From: a virus
DNA length: 30,774 nt
Strand: one strand, 5' to 3'
Virus record (IMG/VR): IMGVR_UViG_3300020129_000059
Coordinates: 1 to 30,774 of that record
This document shows positions 18,748 through 27,048 of this stretch, one piece after another. Every line of letters begins with the position of its first letter. The first letter of the stretch is position 1. The notes beneath the pieces were generated by a model. That model had not been told where the DNA came from. It saw nothing but the letters and a program-made list of their open reading frames with translations, and searched no databases. Both the position numbers and the translations under genes were made by a program.

Positions 18748-21027
18748 TCATCGAGGAACGGCCAAAGCTGGCGCTGCAGCGGGAGCCGGTTTCTTAGCCA
18801 GCACGAGCCGTCCGTCGGGGAAGTCGTATAACGAGCCGGGCCGCACGTTATTGTCTGTCGCCCACTTCTGTTTTGCAGCCGTCCATTCCGGCGACCGGTC
18901 CGTCCAATGCTGGGCTAGATCGTCCGGCACCGTAGGCACAAACGGCTTGACCTGTGCGTCGGCCACATCTACCGCATCGGCGTAGTTTTTGCCTCGCGCC
19001 ATTTCCTTCTGCACGATGGAGGAGAACTTCTCCCTGGCCGCGAACGCCTGTTCCAGATAAGCGGTCGCTGCCGTGCGGGTGTCTCGGTCCATCCACTCCG
19101 TTGGCCCCATGCGCTCGATAAACGACAGGTCGCGATCGGAGAGCGCTCCCATCGGCAAGCCTTCGCGCAACGTCCTGGTGAGATTGGTTATGCCACCACG
19201 CAACAACTGCACGGCGCCGGTATCGTCCAGTTTGATGCCGGCCTGTTGCAGCTTCTCGGCAATCGTCTGCTCGCTTCCTGGGAATTTCGTCGTCTGTATC
19301 CAGCCGGGTTGCTCAATCGCATCCGAAAGAGCGCGGAACCCCTGGACCTGAGCGCGGACGTTGCGCGCGGAATGTTGGTCGGCAACGGCTTGGTCATACC
19401 CCTTTTGATTGGCGGCGTTAACAACTGCTTCCTTGTTGGTGATCCGCTGCTGTTCACCTTGGGCCGCCGTCTGAGCTAGTTGCTGCTGGCCCTCCTGCGT
19501 TTTCAGCGCAGCCGTGGCGGCTCGATCCCTCAGATCCTTATACGTCGCGGCCAGCTGCCTATCCTGCTCCTGCTGCGCAGCCTGCCGGTTCTTTACCGTC
19601 TCCGTCTCTGCATCCTGCGACAGCTTGTTGGCGTTCTGCTGCGCCGTCTGCAGGTTCTGTTGCGCCGTCTCCAGCCGCTGCTGTGCTGCGGAGCGCGCCT
19701 GCAGGGACTTGTCGTCACGTTGAACTGTCCAGTCCTGCTCGGCCGCCCGCATGCCCGCCTGTGCCTGGGTGACCGACTTCTGTGCGGCGGCAACTGCTGC
19801 CTGCCGATCGGCCTGCACCTGCGGGTTCACCTTGACCGCCCCGGCGTCTGGCGCGAGCGGCGTGCGGTAGCGCTGCTGGAACTCCGGCAGGCTTAGTTCT
19901 TCGTCCTTCAGCCCGGTGGTATCGCGCGGGGCACCTGGTGCCGGCGTGGTGGCCGCTGGAGGGGGCGTGGCGTCGGTCTTGGTCCCGGTGTCAGCCGTGG
20001 CCACCTGGGTCGCCGGCGGTCGTCCATCCTGACCTGGCGTGCCGATCTTTCCATCGGGATAGACCCGCATCCCCGATCCGCCCGGCACCGGAATGCCCTC
20101 AGCAGGCGGTTCCGGCGGTAGTGGCAGCGCCGGCGCTGTGGGCGCGGCCGTGGTGCCTCCGCCTGCTCCCGGGCCCGCGTAGTCGGTGCCGCCCGTGCGG
20201 GCCGCTACGCCTCGTCCTGGAGCCGAGGCGGCCCATGGTTTCGCGCCATCTCTGTCATAGATCGCGCCAGCCACCTGTCGCTGCACGTCCTTCGGCGCGT
20301 CAATCGCCCGCGGATATTTCGAGACGTCCACGCCGGCCAGTTTCGCGCCGTCCCGCCATGTGGCGTCGCGGATCTGCCAATAGCCCGAGGCATCGCCGCC
20401 CTCGGCATTCGGGACATTCTTCCCGCCGCTCTCCCGCTGTGCGATCGCGTCCAACGCCTGCTCACGCGGCAATGCCGTAACCGGATCGGCGGCGGCGTCA
20501 GCAATCGAGGTGCCTGGTTTGCCGTCGCCTCCCTGCGCAAACGGGTTAGGCAGCGACGCCCTCTGCTGGAGTTGCAGCAGCGGGATCGCCTCCTTGATCG
20601 CGGCGATGCGGTTCTGGAACGCCTGCTGGGCCAGCGCGTTCTGTGCGCCGCGCGCGGTAAACGCTGACTGCTCGCTGCCCGCCCGCGACTGCATGGCGCC
20701 TTCGATGCCGCTCGCCAGCACCGTGCCGAAGTCCTTCGGCGTGTAGCTCGGCCCCGACGCCGCCAGCATGTGGGCGCCGGATGCCAGCATGGCCCGCAGC
20801 CCGGCGGTGTCCGACTGATCGCGTGTCAGCCCCAGCAGCCCGGTGGGGCCGCCGGCCTCGGCATTGCCAATCCGCGCCAGGAGGTGCCCGAGCCATCCCT
20901 GGCTGCTCTGCCCCTCGTCGGCACCCGATGGCGCCTGTGTGGCTGCCTGTGGCACCTGGAGCGCTTCGATGGCCCGCTGCAATGCCTCTGCATCGATCGG
21001 GGCGGGGGCGGCGGTGTCATCGGCCAT
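18748..21027 (-). CDS. Ejection protein with lysozyme-like domain
   Basis: A 759-residue virion protein. Residues 190-265 form a lysozyme/SLT-like domain: ALDAIAQRESGGKNVPNAEG with the probable catalytic Glu at about 197, then GDASGYWQIRDATWRDGAKL. It should locally cut peptidoglycan during DNA entry. A Pro/Thr-rich linker (about 290-375) follows. A Gln-rich coiled coil (about 400-515) contains repeated QTAQQN and KLSQD units, and the C-terminal part is helical. This layout matches internal virion proteins of podoviruses such as T7 gp16 in general plan. It is followed by the 531-residue protein, with which it probably forms the ejection complex. Confidence 0.8.
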   Translation of the reverse strand: MADDTAAPAPIDAEALQRAIEALQVPQAATQAPSGADEGQSSQGWLGHLLARIGNAEAGGPTGLLGLTRDQSDTAGLRAMLASGAHMLAASGPSYTPKDFGTVLASGIEGAMQSRAGSEQSAFTARGAQNALAQQAFQNRIAAIKEAIPLLQLQQRASLPNPFAQGGDGKPGTSIADAAADPVTALPREQALDAIAQRESGGKNVPNAEGGDASGYWQIRDATWRDGAKLAGVDVSKYPRAIDAPKDVQRQVAGAIYDRDGAKPWAASAPGRGVAARTGGTDYAGPGAGGGTTAAPTAPALPLPPEPPAEGIPVPGGSGMRVYPDGKIGTPGQDGRPPATQVATADTGTKTDATPPPAATTPAPGAPRDTTGLKDEELSLPEFQQRYRTPLAPDAGAVKVNPQVQADRQAAVAAAQKSVTQAQAGMRAAEQDWTVQRDDKSLQARSAAQQRLETAQQNLQTAQQNANKLSQDAETETVKNRQAAQQEQDRQLAATYKDLRDRAATAALKTQEGQQQLAQTAAQGEQQRITNKEAVVNAANQKGYDQAVADQHSARNVRAQVQGFRALSDAIEQPGWIQTTKFPGSEQTIAEKLQQAGIKLDDTGAVQLLRGGITNLTRTLREGLPMGALSDRDLSFIERMGPTEWMDRDTRTAATAYLEQAFAAREKFSSIVQKEMARGKNYADAVDVADAQVKPFVPTVPDDLAQHWTDRSPEWTAAKQKWATDNNVRPGSLYDFPDGRLVLAKKPAPAAAPALAVPR

Positions 21028-21030
21028 GGG

Positions 21031-21447
21031 TCAGAGCCCCAGAAGGTTATGGCGCCGGATCAGCGCCGCGAGTGGTGTCGTCACCCGCACCTGACCGCCC
21101 GGCACCGCCGCACGCGCCGCGGCAATCGCTGCAGGTAGTTTGCCGAAACTGGATAGCCCCTCGTGCGCGACGCCGCCCCCGGCAATGCCCTGGACAGACA
21201 ACGGCATCCCGCTGCCGATCGCCTGCCGCTTGGTCTCGGGATAGCCGAGCAGTTTGGCCATCATCTCGTCGTCCACCGGCCCCTTGCTGAATTGCTTCGC
21301 CTTGGCGGGGTTGGTGGTGATGAGCGCAGCGGGCGGGACAAACATCGCGTCTTTGCTTGAGGCTGGGTTGGCCACCTGTGCCAGTTGCGCCCGCAGATCA
21401 CTGTCCGGGTCAGGCATCACGACAGACGGATTGAGCAGGCCGGACAT
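21031..21447 (-). CDS. Unknown virion-operon protein, 138 residues
   Basis: ATG 21447 overlaps the previous stop (TGATG); a GTG at 21450 is an alternative start. A region FSKGPVDDEMMAKLLGYPET is followed by GGGVAHEGLSSFGKLPAAIA. The C-terminus is Ala/Val-rich. No motif is recognised. It lies between Gly-rich structural genes and the lysozyme-containing protein, so a virion or assembly role is likely. Confidence 0.65.
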   Translation of the reverse strand: MSGLLNPSVVMPDPDSDLRAQLAQVANPASSKDAMFVPPAALITTNPAKAKQFSKGPVDDEMMAKLLGYPETKRQAIGSGMPLSVQGIAGGGVAHEGLSSFGKLPAAIAAARAAVPGGQVRVTTPLAALIRRHNLLGL

Positions 21448-21851
21448 CACATGCCGAGCAGTCCGCCGCCGGGGCGGGTTGGAGGCGGCACCGCGCCTTG
21501 GTGTGCGGCTTGCGTGAAAGCGTTGGCCCTAGCCGCAAGCAGCTGCAGCAGCTGCCCCAGACCGCCGGCCTGGCCTCGCGCCGCCTGTGCCGCCGCTTGC
21601 TGTTGCTGCTGAGTGGGTCTGCCAGGGTCGGACTTGGTGGCGGCCCCCAGATCCTTGAACGCACCCGCGGCCTTGTTGAAATCACCGCCGGTGAGACCTA
21701 GGAGGGTGCCACTGCCGCCGCCGCTGGTATCGAAGTTGCCGGTATCGACAAAGCCCTGGCCCTCGCCAAAGTCGGCACGGGCGGGGTTGTCAGTCGGCCC
21801 AAAGCCCCAGCCGGGGACTTCGCTCAGATCGCCGGTAAAATAGTCGGCCAT
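21447..21851 (-). CDS. Gly/Gln-rich virion-operon protein
   Basis: A 134-residue protein of low complexity. It has an acidic start (ADYFTGDLSEVPGWGFGPTD), a Gly-rich middle (TSGGGSGTLLGLTGGDFNKA) and a Gln/Ala run (PTQQQQQAAAQAARG). No domain is recognised. Its position among the ejection genes suggests a structural role. Confidence 0.65.
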   Translation of the reverse strand: MADYFTGDLSEVPGWGFGPTDNPARADFGEGQGFVDTGNFDTSGGGSGTLLGLTGGDFNKAAGAFKDLGAATKSDPGRPTQQQQQAAAQAARGQAGGLGQLLQLLAARANAFTQAAHQGAVPPPTRPGGGLLGM

Positions 21852-21858
21852 GGCTACC

Positions 21859-22758
21859 TCACGCGAACAGAGCTGCGATGGACGCAGCCGTTTGTAGCCC
21901 GCCGATGACTTCGCCGGCGACGTTGGATTGCGGCTTCTGCTGTGGGCTGAAGCTCTGTGTGCCGGTCGGGTATGGCGTGCCGGTAAGTGCGCTCAGCAGG
22001 ATGTCGAGATTCTGCACCGGCCAGTTCTGGGCTTCCTGCCATGTCCCTGCCTGGGTATCCAGTTGTGACTGCTGTTGTTGTTGCTGAGCCTGCCCTATTG
22101 TTTGCAAAAGGCCTGCTTCTTTAGCCTGTTGCCCCGACTGGGCTGTAGCAAGCTGCGGGATCGCCCCTAGCGCGGTTAGGCCGGTTCCTAGATTGAGTTT
22201 GGATAAATCCAGCGACTGCCCCATGGCGTTGTTGTATTGGTTGTTGAGCAGCTGCGAGACCATCGAGCCCTCGGCCTGTGCCTCCTGCCCCTGCGCCACG
22301 CCCTCGGTGACGCCCTGCCGCGAGCCGCCATAGGCTCCGACATCGTTGGCGTTCTTGCCGATCTGCTGCAGGTTGGTGGCCAACCCCTGGCGCATCTGCT
22401 GCACGGGCGGATCGATCACCGACTGTGTGTAGGGGTTCATCAGCTGCTGGGCCTGGCCCGTGAGTTGCCCCGTGGTGATCGGCGCCGCTTGCCCGGCCAG
22501 GTTCTGATACCCCTGCATGGCGGTGTTGTAGGCGCCGGTCGTGCTGCCCTGCAGGTCGCGCACCTGCTGGTATGCCTGCTGCTGGTCGGCGGTGACGGGG
22601 CTGACCTGCTCGTATGGATTAGTCTGCACTGGCCGATTGGCGAGCGTGGAGGCCATGCTGATGGCGTCCTGTGCCGGCCCCTGCACCCACGGCGGTATGT
22701 TGGTCTGCGACATGCTGAAGCCGCCACCGCCAGCGCTGCCACCACCACCCTTAGACAT
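21859..22758 (-). CDS. Gln-rich virion protein, possibly ejection-complex component
   Basis: A 299-residue protein. The segments QLMNPYTQSVIDPPVQQMRQ and VGAYGGSRQGVTEGVAQGQE resemble a recurrent type of phage minor structural protein near tail or internal virion genes. The N-terminus is Gly/Ser-rich, and Gln-rich helical stretches follow, including AQQQQQQSQL near residue 225. A hydrophobic stretch near the C-terminus (GEVIGGLQTAASIAALFA) could insert in a membrane. I call it an ejection-type or minor virion protein; the exact role is unknown. It overlaps the previous gene by eight bases. Confidence 0.7.
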   Translation of the reverse strand: MSKGGGGSAGGGGFSMSQTNIPPWVQGPAQDAISMASTLANRPVQTNPYEQVSPVTADQQQAYQQVRDLQGSTTGAYNTAMQGYQNLAGQAAPITTGQLTGQAQQLMNPYTQSVIDPPVQQMRQGLATNLQQIGKNANDVGAYGGSRQGVTEGVAQGQEAQAEGSMVSQLLNNQYNNAMGQSLDLSKLNLGTGLTALGAIPQLATAQSGQQAKEAGLLQTIGQAQQQQQQSQLDTQAGTWQEAQNWPVQNLDILLSALTGTPYPTGTQSFSPQQKPQSNVAGEVIGGLQTAASIAALFA

Positions 22759-23116
22759 TGCTCAATTCCTTGGTGAACCGCACGCCACCGATATGCCAGC
22801 CGGCATGCGTCAGCACCGGCTCCCAGCCACGACGGCCGACCGCGGTTGCCTGCGAGCAGCCTTTCTCACGCGCCCAGCCTTCGATGTTCGGCTGCAGGGC
22901 AAGGCACGCCTCCAAATTCCCCGCCACCAGCCAAAAATGCACCGTCTTGAGGCGCGGGAATTCATACAGCTCGGTGACCACGGTTCCGTCGCCGTTGTTC
23001 CAGAACTGTGCGCGACCGGCTTTCACCAGATCCACAACGTCGCCCACCGTGTGCGTGGAGCCACCGAACTCCAGCGCCCGTTCTAATCGCCGCCGCTTCT
23101 CGCTGTCGGACAGCAT
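22751..23116 (-). CDS. Phage protein resembling small internal virion proteins
   Basis: A 121-residue protein starting at ATG 23116, exactly overlapping the DUF3309-like stop (TGATG). The middle has WNNGDGTVVTELYEFPRLKT, then VHFWLVAGNLEACLALQPNI, and the end has VGRRGWEPVLTHAGWHIGGV. I recall this pattern in a recurrent phage family of similar length; the GRRGW segment suggests a GNAT-like fold. T7 gp13 is also GNAT-like and internal to the virion, so a comparable place is possible. No acetyltransferase activity can be claimed. Confidence 0.7.
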   Translation of the reverse strand: MLSDSEKRRRLERALEFGGSTHTVGDVVDLVKAGRAQFWNNGDGTVVTELYEFPRLKTVHFWLVAGNLEACLALQPNIEGWAREKGCSQATAVGRRGWEPVLTHAGWHIGGVRFTKELSNV

Positions 23117-23283
23117 CACCAGATGCGCCCGCCGCCGAACAACAGAACCACCACCAGCACGAGGACAATGACGCCGATGACGCCGATGCCGCCGCCGCCG
23201 TAGTATCCGCCTCGGTAGCCGTAGTAGCCGCCGCCCAGGCCACCGAACAGGATGACCACCAGGAGTATCAGTATCAGGCTCAT
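23116..23283 (-). CDS. DUF3309-like hydrophobic protein, 55 residues
   Basis: A short gene with two hydrophobic segments: SLILILLVVILFGGLGGGYY at the start and GVIGVIVLVLVVVLLFGGGR at the end, with a Gly/Tyr-rich loop between. This is the layout of DUF3309 proteins, which are usually encoded on proteobacterial chromosomes. ATG 23283 and stop 23116-23118 overlap the neighbours exactly. It may be a virion or membrane protein, or a holin-like protein. Confidence 0.7.
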   Translation of the reverse strand: MSLILILLVVILFGGLGGGYYGYRGGYYGGGGIGVIGVIVLVLVVVLLFGGGRIW

Positions 23284-23816
23284 CCCCATGATCCACTTGC
23301 ATCTTGGCCCTGGCCGCCAGAGCCGCCTCCACTAGTCCAGCCGCCTTCGCCGCCGCCGTAGCCACCACCAGGGCCGCCCCATCCACCGCCACGTATCCGG
23401 CGCATGAGTTCGTCTTGGGCGTCCTGCGGGTCGACACCTGGCGTGCTGATCGTGCCCTGCGCCAGCTGTGCGAGATGGTCCTGGACCATTCTTGGATCAG
23501 ACCACAGCGGAAAGCCGGCGGAGCCAGCCAGGCCCTGCATCGCCGGGTCTTTGCCGTAGGCGTTCTGGTTCATCTGTGAGGCCCAGGCATCGGTCGCAGC
23601 GCGTGGCGTCTGATACGGCGGCGCCACCGGAGCCGGCCCCTGCGCGGCTGCTGCAGCGCGCTGGGCGGCGAACGGATCGGTTGGCAGCAGTTGGGTTGCC
23701 CCACCAAGCAAGCCCTGCACAGGCGGCTGCTGTCCGGACGGTCCGGCGCCAACGGCGTTGGGTTGCTGCTGTGCCTGATCGAGCAGCCCGAGCAGTCCGG
23801 AGATGGAGCCGCTCAT
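23280..23816 (-). CDS. Gly/Pro-rich virion-operon protein, 178 residues
   Basis: Starts at ATG 23816, overlapping the previous stop (ATGA). A longer frame starts at 23873, but its extra residues are unlike protein. The first part is Gln/Gly-rich (SGSISGLLGLLDQAQQQPNA); the middle has TDAWASQMNQNAYGKDPAMQ and an acidic helix. The last 40 residues are almost entirely Gly, with GGGWGGPGGGYGGGEGGW. No function can be assigned beyond a probable structural role. Confidence 0.65.
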   Translation of the reverse strand: MSGSISGLLGLLDQAQQQPNAVGAGPSGQQPPVQGLLGGATQLLPTDPFAAQRAAAAAQGPAPVAPPYQTPRAATDAWASQMNQNAYGKDPAMQGLAGSAGFPLWSDPRMVQDHLAQLAQGTISTPGVDPQDAQDELMRRIRGGGWGGPGGGYGGGEGGWTSGGGSGGQGQDASGSWG

Positions 23817-24028
23817 GGCCGTGGCACCTGTGCTGTGACGAGGGCGCCGGCGTTGTTCACCGACACGTTCCACGACGAGCCATCCGGCGCGATCAGCATC
23901 ACCGAGGCATAGGTCGGGCGGCTCGTGAGGTCGGCCTTGTTCGACAGCGCATCGGCGATCTGGCGCATCTGATCGGAGTGCGAGCCGGTGAGGTTCGGAC
24001 CGAATGGGGCCGGTGGGTGTATGGCCAT
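23813..24028 (-). CDS. Small virion-operon protein, 71 residues
   Basis: ATG 24028 directly adjoins the stop of the nozzle-like gene, and the end overlaps the next gene (ATGA). The sequence has a helix (GSHSDQMRQIADALSNKADL) and then YASVMLIAPDGSSWNVSVNN, a beta-strand pattern. It may be a small tail or fibre-associated protein. No family is recognised. Confidence 0.65.
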   Translation of the reverse strand: MAIHPPAPFGPNLTGSHSDQMRQIADALSNKADLTSRPTYASVMLIAPDGSSWNVSVNNAGALVTAQVPRP

Positions 24029-25570
24029 TTAGAGCTTCCCTCCTGGCCGGGCGATCAGCCGCGTCCTGCCAATCGCAAACGGCCCATCGCTCAGCGCCTC
24101 GATCCGCATCCGCATGCCGCGGCAGCTGAACCCGGCGCCGATATCCGTCCGCCCGCTGTCGTTGTGCAGTCTGAAGGTGCCGGTGTCGTATTCCGGCCCG
24201 TTCGGCTCCTCCCAGACGAAGAACCGATATCCGACGCGGTCCGCAGGCCCGGTAAAGTCCTGCACGATCTGTTTGATGGTGAAGCGCGTGTCTTCGGATT
24301 GATCGAGCGCCACCGTGCCGGTTTCCACGAAGATGGTGCCGTCCCGCGGCGCCCCGTCATCGGTCCAGCCGTATTCATGCATAAGCACATGGCCGGTCTG
24401 ATCGGCCATCATTGGCCGGGTCATCGCCGACCACTGATCGGCGGCGGTCCGGTTGAGTTGGCCGATGATCCACTGCGACGCCGCCTGGCCGCCCACGCCG
24501 ACATAGCGGTTGCATTCCTGCGCGCCTTCGTCGGGCCAGAAGAACCACACCTCGTTGAATGCCGGATTAGCAGCAGCGAACACCCGCCCGGCCATGTCGC
24601 GATTCATCAGCGAGAACAGCCAGTCTCCGACATCGCACTGCAGCGGCGTCAGGCTGCCGTCGTAGGCCCAGAAGGTCTGCGTCGACATCCACGTCGTCAC
24701 ATTGCCGGTCTGGGCGATGGCGCGGCGTGAGACCGGTCCGCAGTTGCTGCCAACCTTGACGATGCCATAGGCATACGGTGGCCCGACGTAACGCATGAGA
24801 TGCACGTCGGTGTCGGTAAAGATCAGCATGCCGGACGGAATGCGGACGACGTTCAGCGGCCGGCCTTCGGTCTCCAGCATCTTGTCGCCGGCGAGGTTGG
24901 TCACGGCCGGCGTCCAGACGGTGGTGTTCTCCAGGTCGGACCACGCCACGTTGCGGGCGTTGCCGGCGGCCCCGATCAGCACGATGGAGCGCTGATCCGT
25001 GACGGCCACCGCGGCGTTGGCGGTCGGCGCATTGGTGACGATGGCGGGGGGTGTAGCAGGCGTCGCCGGCGACCAGCGGAACAGCCGCCCGTCCTGCGTC
25101 GGCAGTATCAGCAGATCCTGGCCGTATAGCGCCAGGCTCCACATGTCGCCCTGGATTGGCGAGATGTCGACCACGCCGATATCCGCAGGATCGCGCGCGG
25201 TGCCGAATGCGTCTTCCCCGTAGTCGGCCAGTCCGTAGCCGATGGCGGCACCGGGCGGCGACAGCGGGCCGACGCCGGCCGGGGTGATGTTGGTCAGGGT
25301 CTGGGTATCGAACTCATACACCCACAGCTGGGTATCGGTGCCGATGGCGAGCCAGCGCTTGCCGGCGTTGTCGTGCCACGAGAGCATATCGCGGCCAGCG
25401 CCGGCGAGGGCGATGCCAGGGATCCCCGCCCAGCCGCCGATGGGCTGCAGCTGATCGCCGCGCCAGCGCATGAGGTTCATGTCGAACCACCGCGTTGCCG
25501 ACACGTCGGCGGTCGCACCGCGATACACACCCGGTTTCGGAAACAGCGGTATGCGGGCGTCTTTGGCCAC
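24029..25570 (-). CDS. Tail nozzle / DNA-stabilisation-like beta protein
   Basis: A 513-residue protein rich in beta strands. It opens with LFPKPGVYRGATADVSATRW and contains repeated 'W/Y-x-x-D-x-x-L' blade-like segments, such as VRIPSGMLIFTDTDVHLMRY and TTWMSTQTFWAYDGSLTPLQ. This resembles the beta-propeller proteins that form the tail nozzle or plug in podoviruses (T7 gp12, P22 gp10 in general plan), though sequence identity cannot be judged by eye. The GTG start at 25570 lies two bases after the previous stop. Its location downstream of a gp11-like adaptor is consistent with a nozzle. Confidence 0.62.
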   Translation of the reverse strand: MAKDARIPLFPKPGVYRGATADVSATRWFDMNLMRWRGDQLQPIGGWAGIPGIALAGAGRDMLSWHDNAGKRWLAIGTDTQLWVYEFDTQTLTNITPAGVGPLSPPGAAIGYGLADYGEDAFGTARDPADIGVVDISPIQGDMWSLALYGQDLLILPTQDGRLFRWSPATPATPPAIVTNAPTANAAVAVTDQRSIVLIGAAGNARNVAWSDLENTTVWTPAVTNLAGDKMLETEGRPLNVVRIPSGMLIFTDTDVHLMRYVGPPYAYGIVKVGSNCGPVSRRAIAQTGNVTTWMSTQTFWAYDGSLTPLQCDVGDWLFSLMNRDMAGRVFAAANPAFNEVWFFWPDEGAQECNRYVGVGGQAASQWIIGQLNRTAADQWSAMTRPMMADQTGHVLMHEYGWTDDGAPRDGTIFVETGTVALDQSEDTRFTIKQIVQDFTGPADRVGYRFFVWEEPNGPEYDTGTFRLHNDSGRTDIGAGFSCRGMRMRIEALSDGPFAIGRTRLIARPGGKL

Positions 25571-25572
25571 GG

Positions 25573-26436
25573 CTAGTTCAGCCCCCGCATTGGCGAGCGC
25601 AGCAGCGCCATGGCAGGCGCCGGTGCCGGTCCGAACTGGGTCAGGCCGGGCGGTCCGCAGAAGATGATCTTGGTGGTGACGAGCAACGGCTGATAGAGCG
25701 GCAGCGGCTGGCCGCCCCCCGACAGTCGCCCGGTGTGGCTATGGCCGCCGGCGTTGTAGGTGGCAACGTTATGCTGGTGCGCGGGATAGGTGTTGGTGGT
25801 GAAGGTATGGGCATGGGCGCCGGCCGCGCTCGTGGCACCGCCGGTTGTCGGCACGTTGTAGGGGTTGCCTGCGGCGATGCCGCCGCTCGTCGTCAGGTTG
25901 CCATACGAATAGCTATGGGCATGGTCGCCGACTGGGTCGGTGGTGCCGACGTGGCCATGCGCGCCTTGCGCATCGGTGTAGCCGTTGTGGGCATGGTCGG
26001 CGACAGCATCAATGGTGATCGGCGCGGCGGGCAATTGGGCAACCGTCAGAATCTGCTGAAACCAGCCAGCGCTTTGGCCAAGAGAAAACCCGCCGACAAC
26101 GCCTCCCGAATCTGTTGTAGTGCCAGCGCCCGCCAGGACCCGCGCTCGCGTATCCGGCACGGCGAAGTGGGTCACGCCGTCGCCGCCGTAGCGATTGCCG
26201 AGCACGGCGAACAGCCGGGGATAGGCCGCCACGGTGTAGATTGTCCCGTCCGCGAGCAGCCAGCCCAATGGCGCATTGGCGCCGGCGTAGTCGAGCATCA
26301 CCCCGATGGGCGTGGACGCCATCAGCAGCGCGTCGATGTTGTCGAGGTCAGCGTTGAGCTTCGCGCCCCAGGTGTCGCGACTGGACCCAACCTCTGGCTT
26401 GGTCAGGCCCCAGTATGTGGTGTTGCTATCGGCCAT
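25573..26436 (-). CDS. Tail-collar fibre protein with His-rich region
   Basis: A 287-residue fibre protein. The N-terminus ([20 protein letters not shown], then [11 protein letters not shown]) is the same anchor found at the start of the large fibre. A tail-collar domain follows: [20 protein letters not shown] and [15 protein letters not shown] (about residues 45-110). The later half has many HxH pairs: DHAHNG, HGHV, DHAHSY, AHAHTF, AHQH and GHSH. Such His pairs bind metal ions in fibre tips such as T4 gp37. It probably acts in receptor binding. Confidence 0.85.
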   Translation of the reverse strand: MADSNTTYWGLTKPEVGSSRDTWGAKLNADLDNIDALLMASTPIGVMLDYAGANAPLGWLLADGTIYTVAAYPRLFAVLGNRYGGDGVTHFAVPDTRARVLAGAGTTTDSGGVVGGFSLGQSAGWFQQILTVAQLPAAPITIDAVADHAHNGYTDAQGAHGHVGTTDPVGDHAHSYSYGNLTTSGGIAAGNPYNVPTTGGATSAAGAHAHTFTTNTYPAHQHNVATYNAGGHSHTGRLSGGGQPLPLYQPLLVTTKIIFCGPPGLTQFGPAPAPAMALLRSPMRGLN

Positions 26437-26446
26437 CGCCCGTCCC

Positions 26447-26767
26447 TCAGATCGCCTGCACGCCGTTGTCGAGCTGATCGATGGACGGCTTCGCCGCTGC
26501 CCAGAACGTGTCCCACGCGCTCTGCAACTGGTTCACCGCGTAGGCGTAGTCGGTGCCGCTCTTGCCCGGCTCGGTCGCGTCCGGCAGCACGCCGAAATTG
26601 CTGTCCGTCTCGTATTCGGTGCCCGGCACGCCGTCGAAGCCGGACGCAGCGGTGGCCACGGCAGCGGAGAGCCGAGCGACTGCGTCGTTAAGCGCATGCA
26701 GATCGGCGACCGCACCGTTGGTCATGGCCCCGAATGGCGGGGTGTTGGAGATGATGAGCGCGCTCAT
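26447..26767 (-). CDS. Small fibre-associated protein, 106 residues
   Basis: ATG 26767 overlaps the previous stop (ATGA). A longer frame continues upstream, but this overlap fixes the start. The protein reads [20 protein letters not shown], with a helical N-terminus and a tail containing [20 protein letters not shown]. No domain is recognised. It lies between fibre genes and may be a fibre-assembly or virion protein. Confidence 0.6.
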   Translation of the reverse strand: MSALIISNTPPFGAMTNGAVADLHALNDAVARLSAAVATAASGFDGVPGTEYETDSNFGVLPDATEPGKSGTDYAYAVNQLQSAWDTFWAAAKPSIDQLDNGVQAI

Positions 26768-27048
26768 GGCGTTTGTCCCTCGATGATGGAGATCAGCGCG
26801 GCAACGGCCTCGTCGGTGCGGCCCTGTGCGGCGAGCGACTTGGCGTCGGCGAGTTGCAGCGACTGCGCGCTCTGGGCGATGGCGCCGGCAGCGGACGGCG
26901 GTGGTGCTGGGTCTGGCGTGTTGCCCTCGGCAAGCCACGCCTCGTATTCCTGCCGATCGCGGTTAGCCGGATCGTTCGGTATGAACGCCTGATCCTGCAC
27001 CCGGAGCACCGCGTCCGAGTCAGCCACGAGCTGGTATGGCTGTGCCAT
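26764..27048 (-). CDS. Phage tail-fibre-associated protein, 94 residues
   Basis: Starts at ATG 27048, directly after the large fibre stop. The segment [20 protein letters not shown], followed by [11 protein letters not shown], matches a motif I recall in small proteins next to phage tail fibres. The C-terminal half is helical ([20 protein letters not shown]). It may be a fibre chaperone or attachment protein. Confidence 0.7.
   Translation of the reverse strand: MAQPYQLVADSDAVLRVQDQAFIPNDPANRDRQEYEAWLAEGNTPDPAPPPSAAGAIAQSAQSLQLADAKSLAAQGRTDEAVAALISIIEGQTP

Noticed and set aside
23468-24730. Plus-strand frame (420 codons) opposite virion genes
   Set aside because: It covers several coupled minus-strand genes and encodes Arg/His/Pro-rich sequence without domains.
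25495-26691. Plus-strand frame (398 codons) opposite the collar fibre
   Set aside because: The minus strand has a clear tail-collar domain; the plus frame is a GC-rich shadow.
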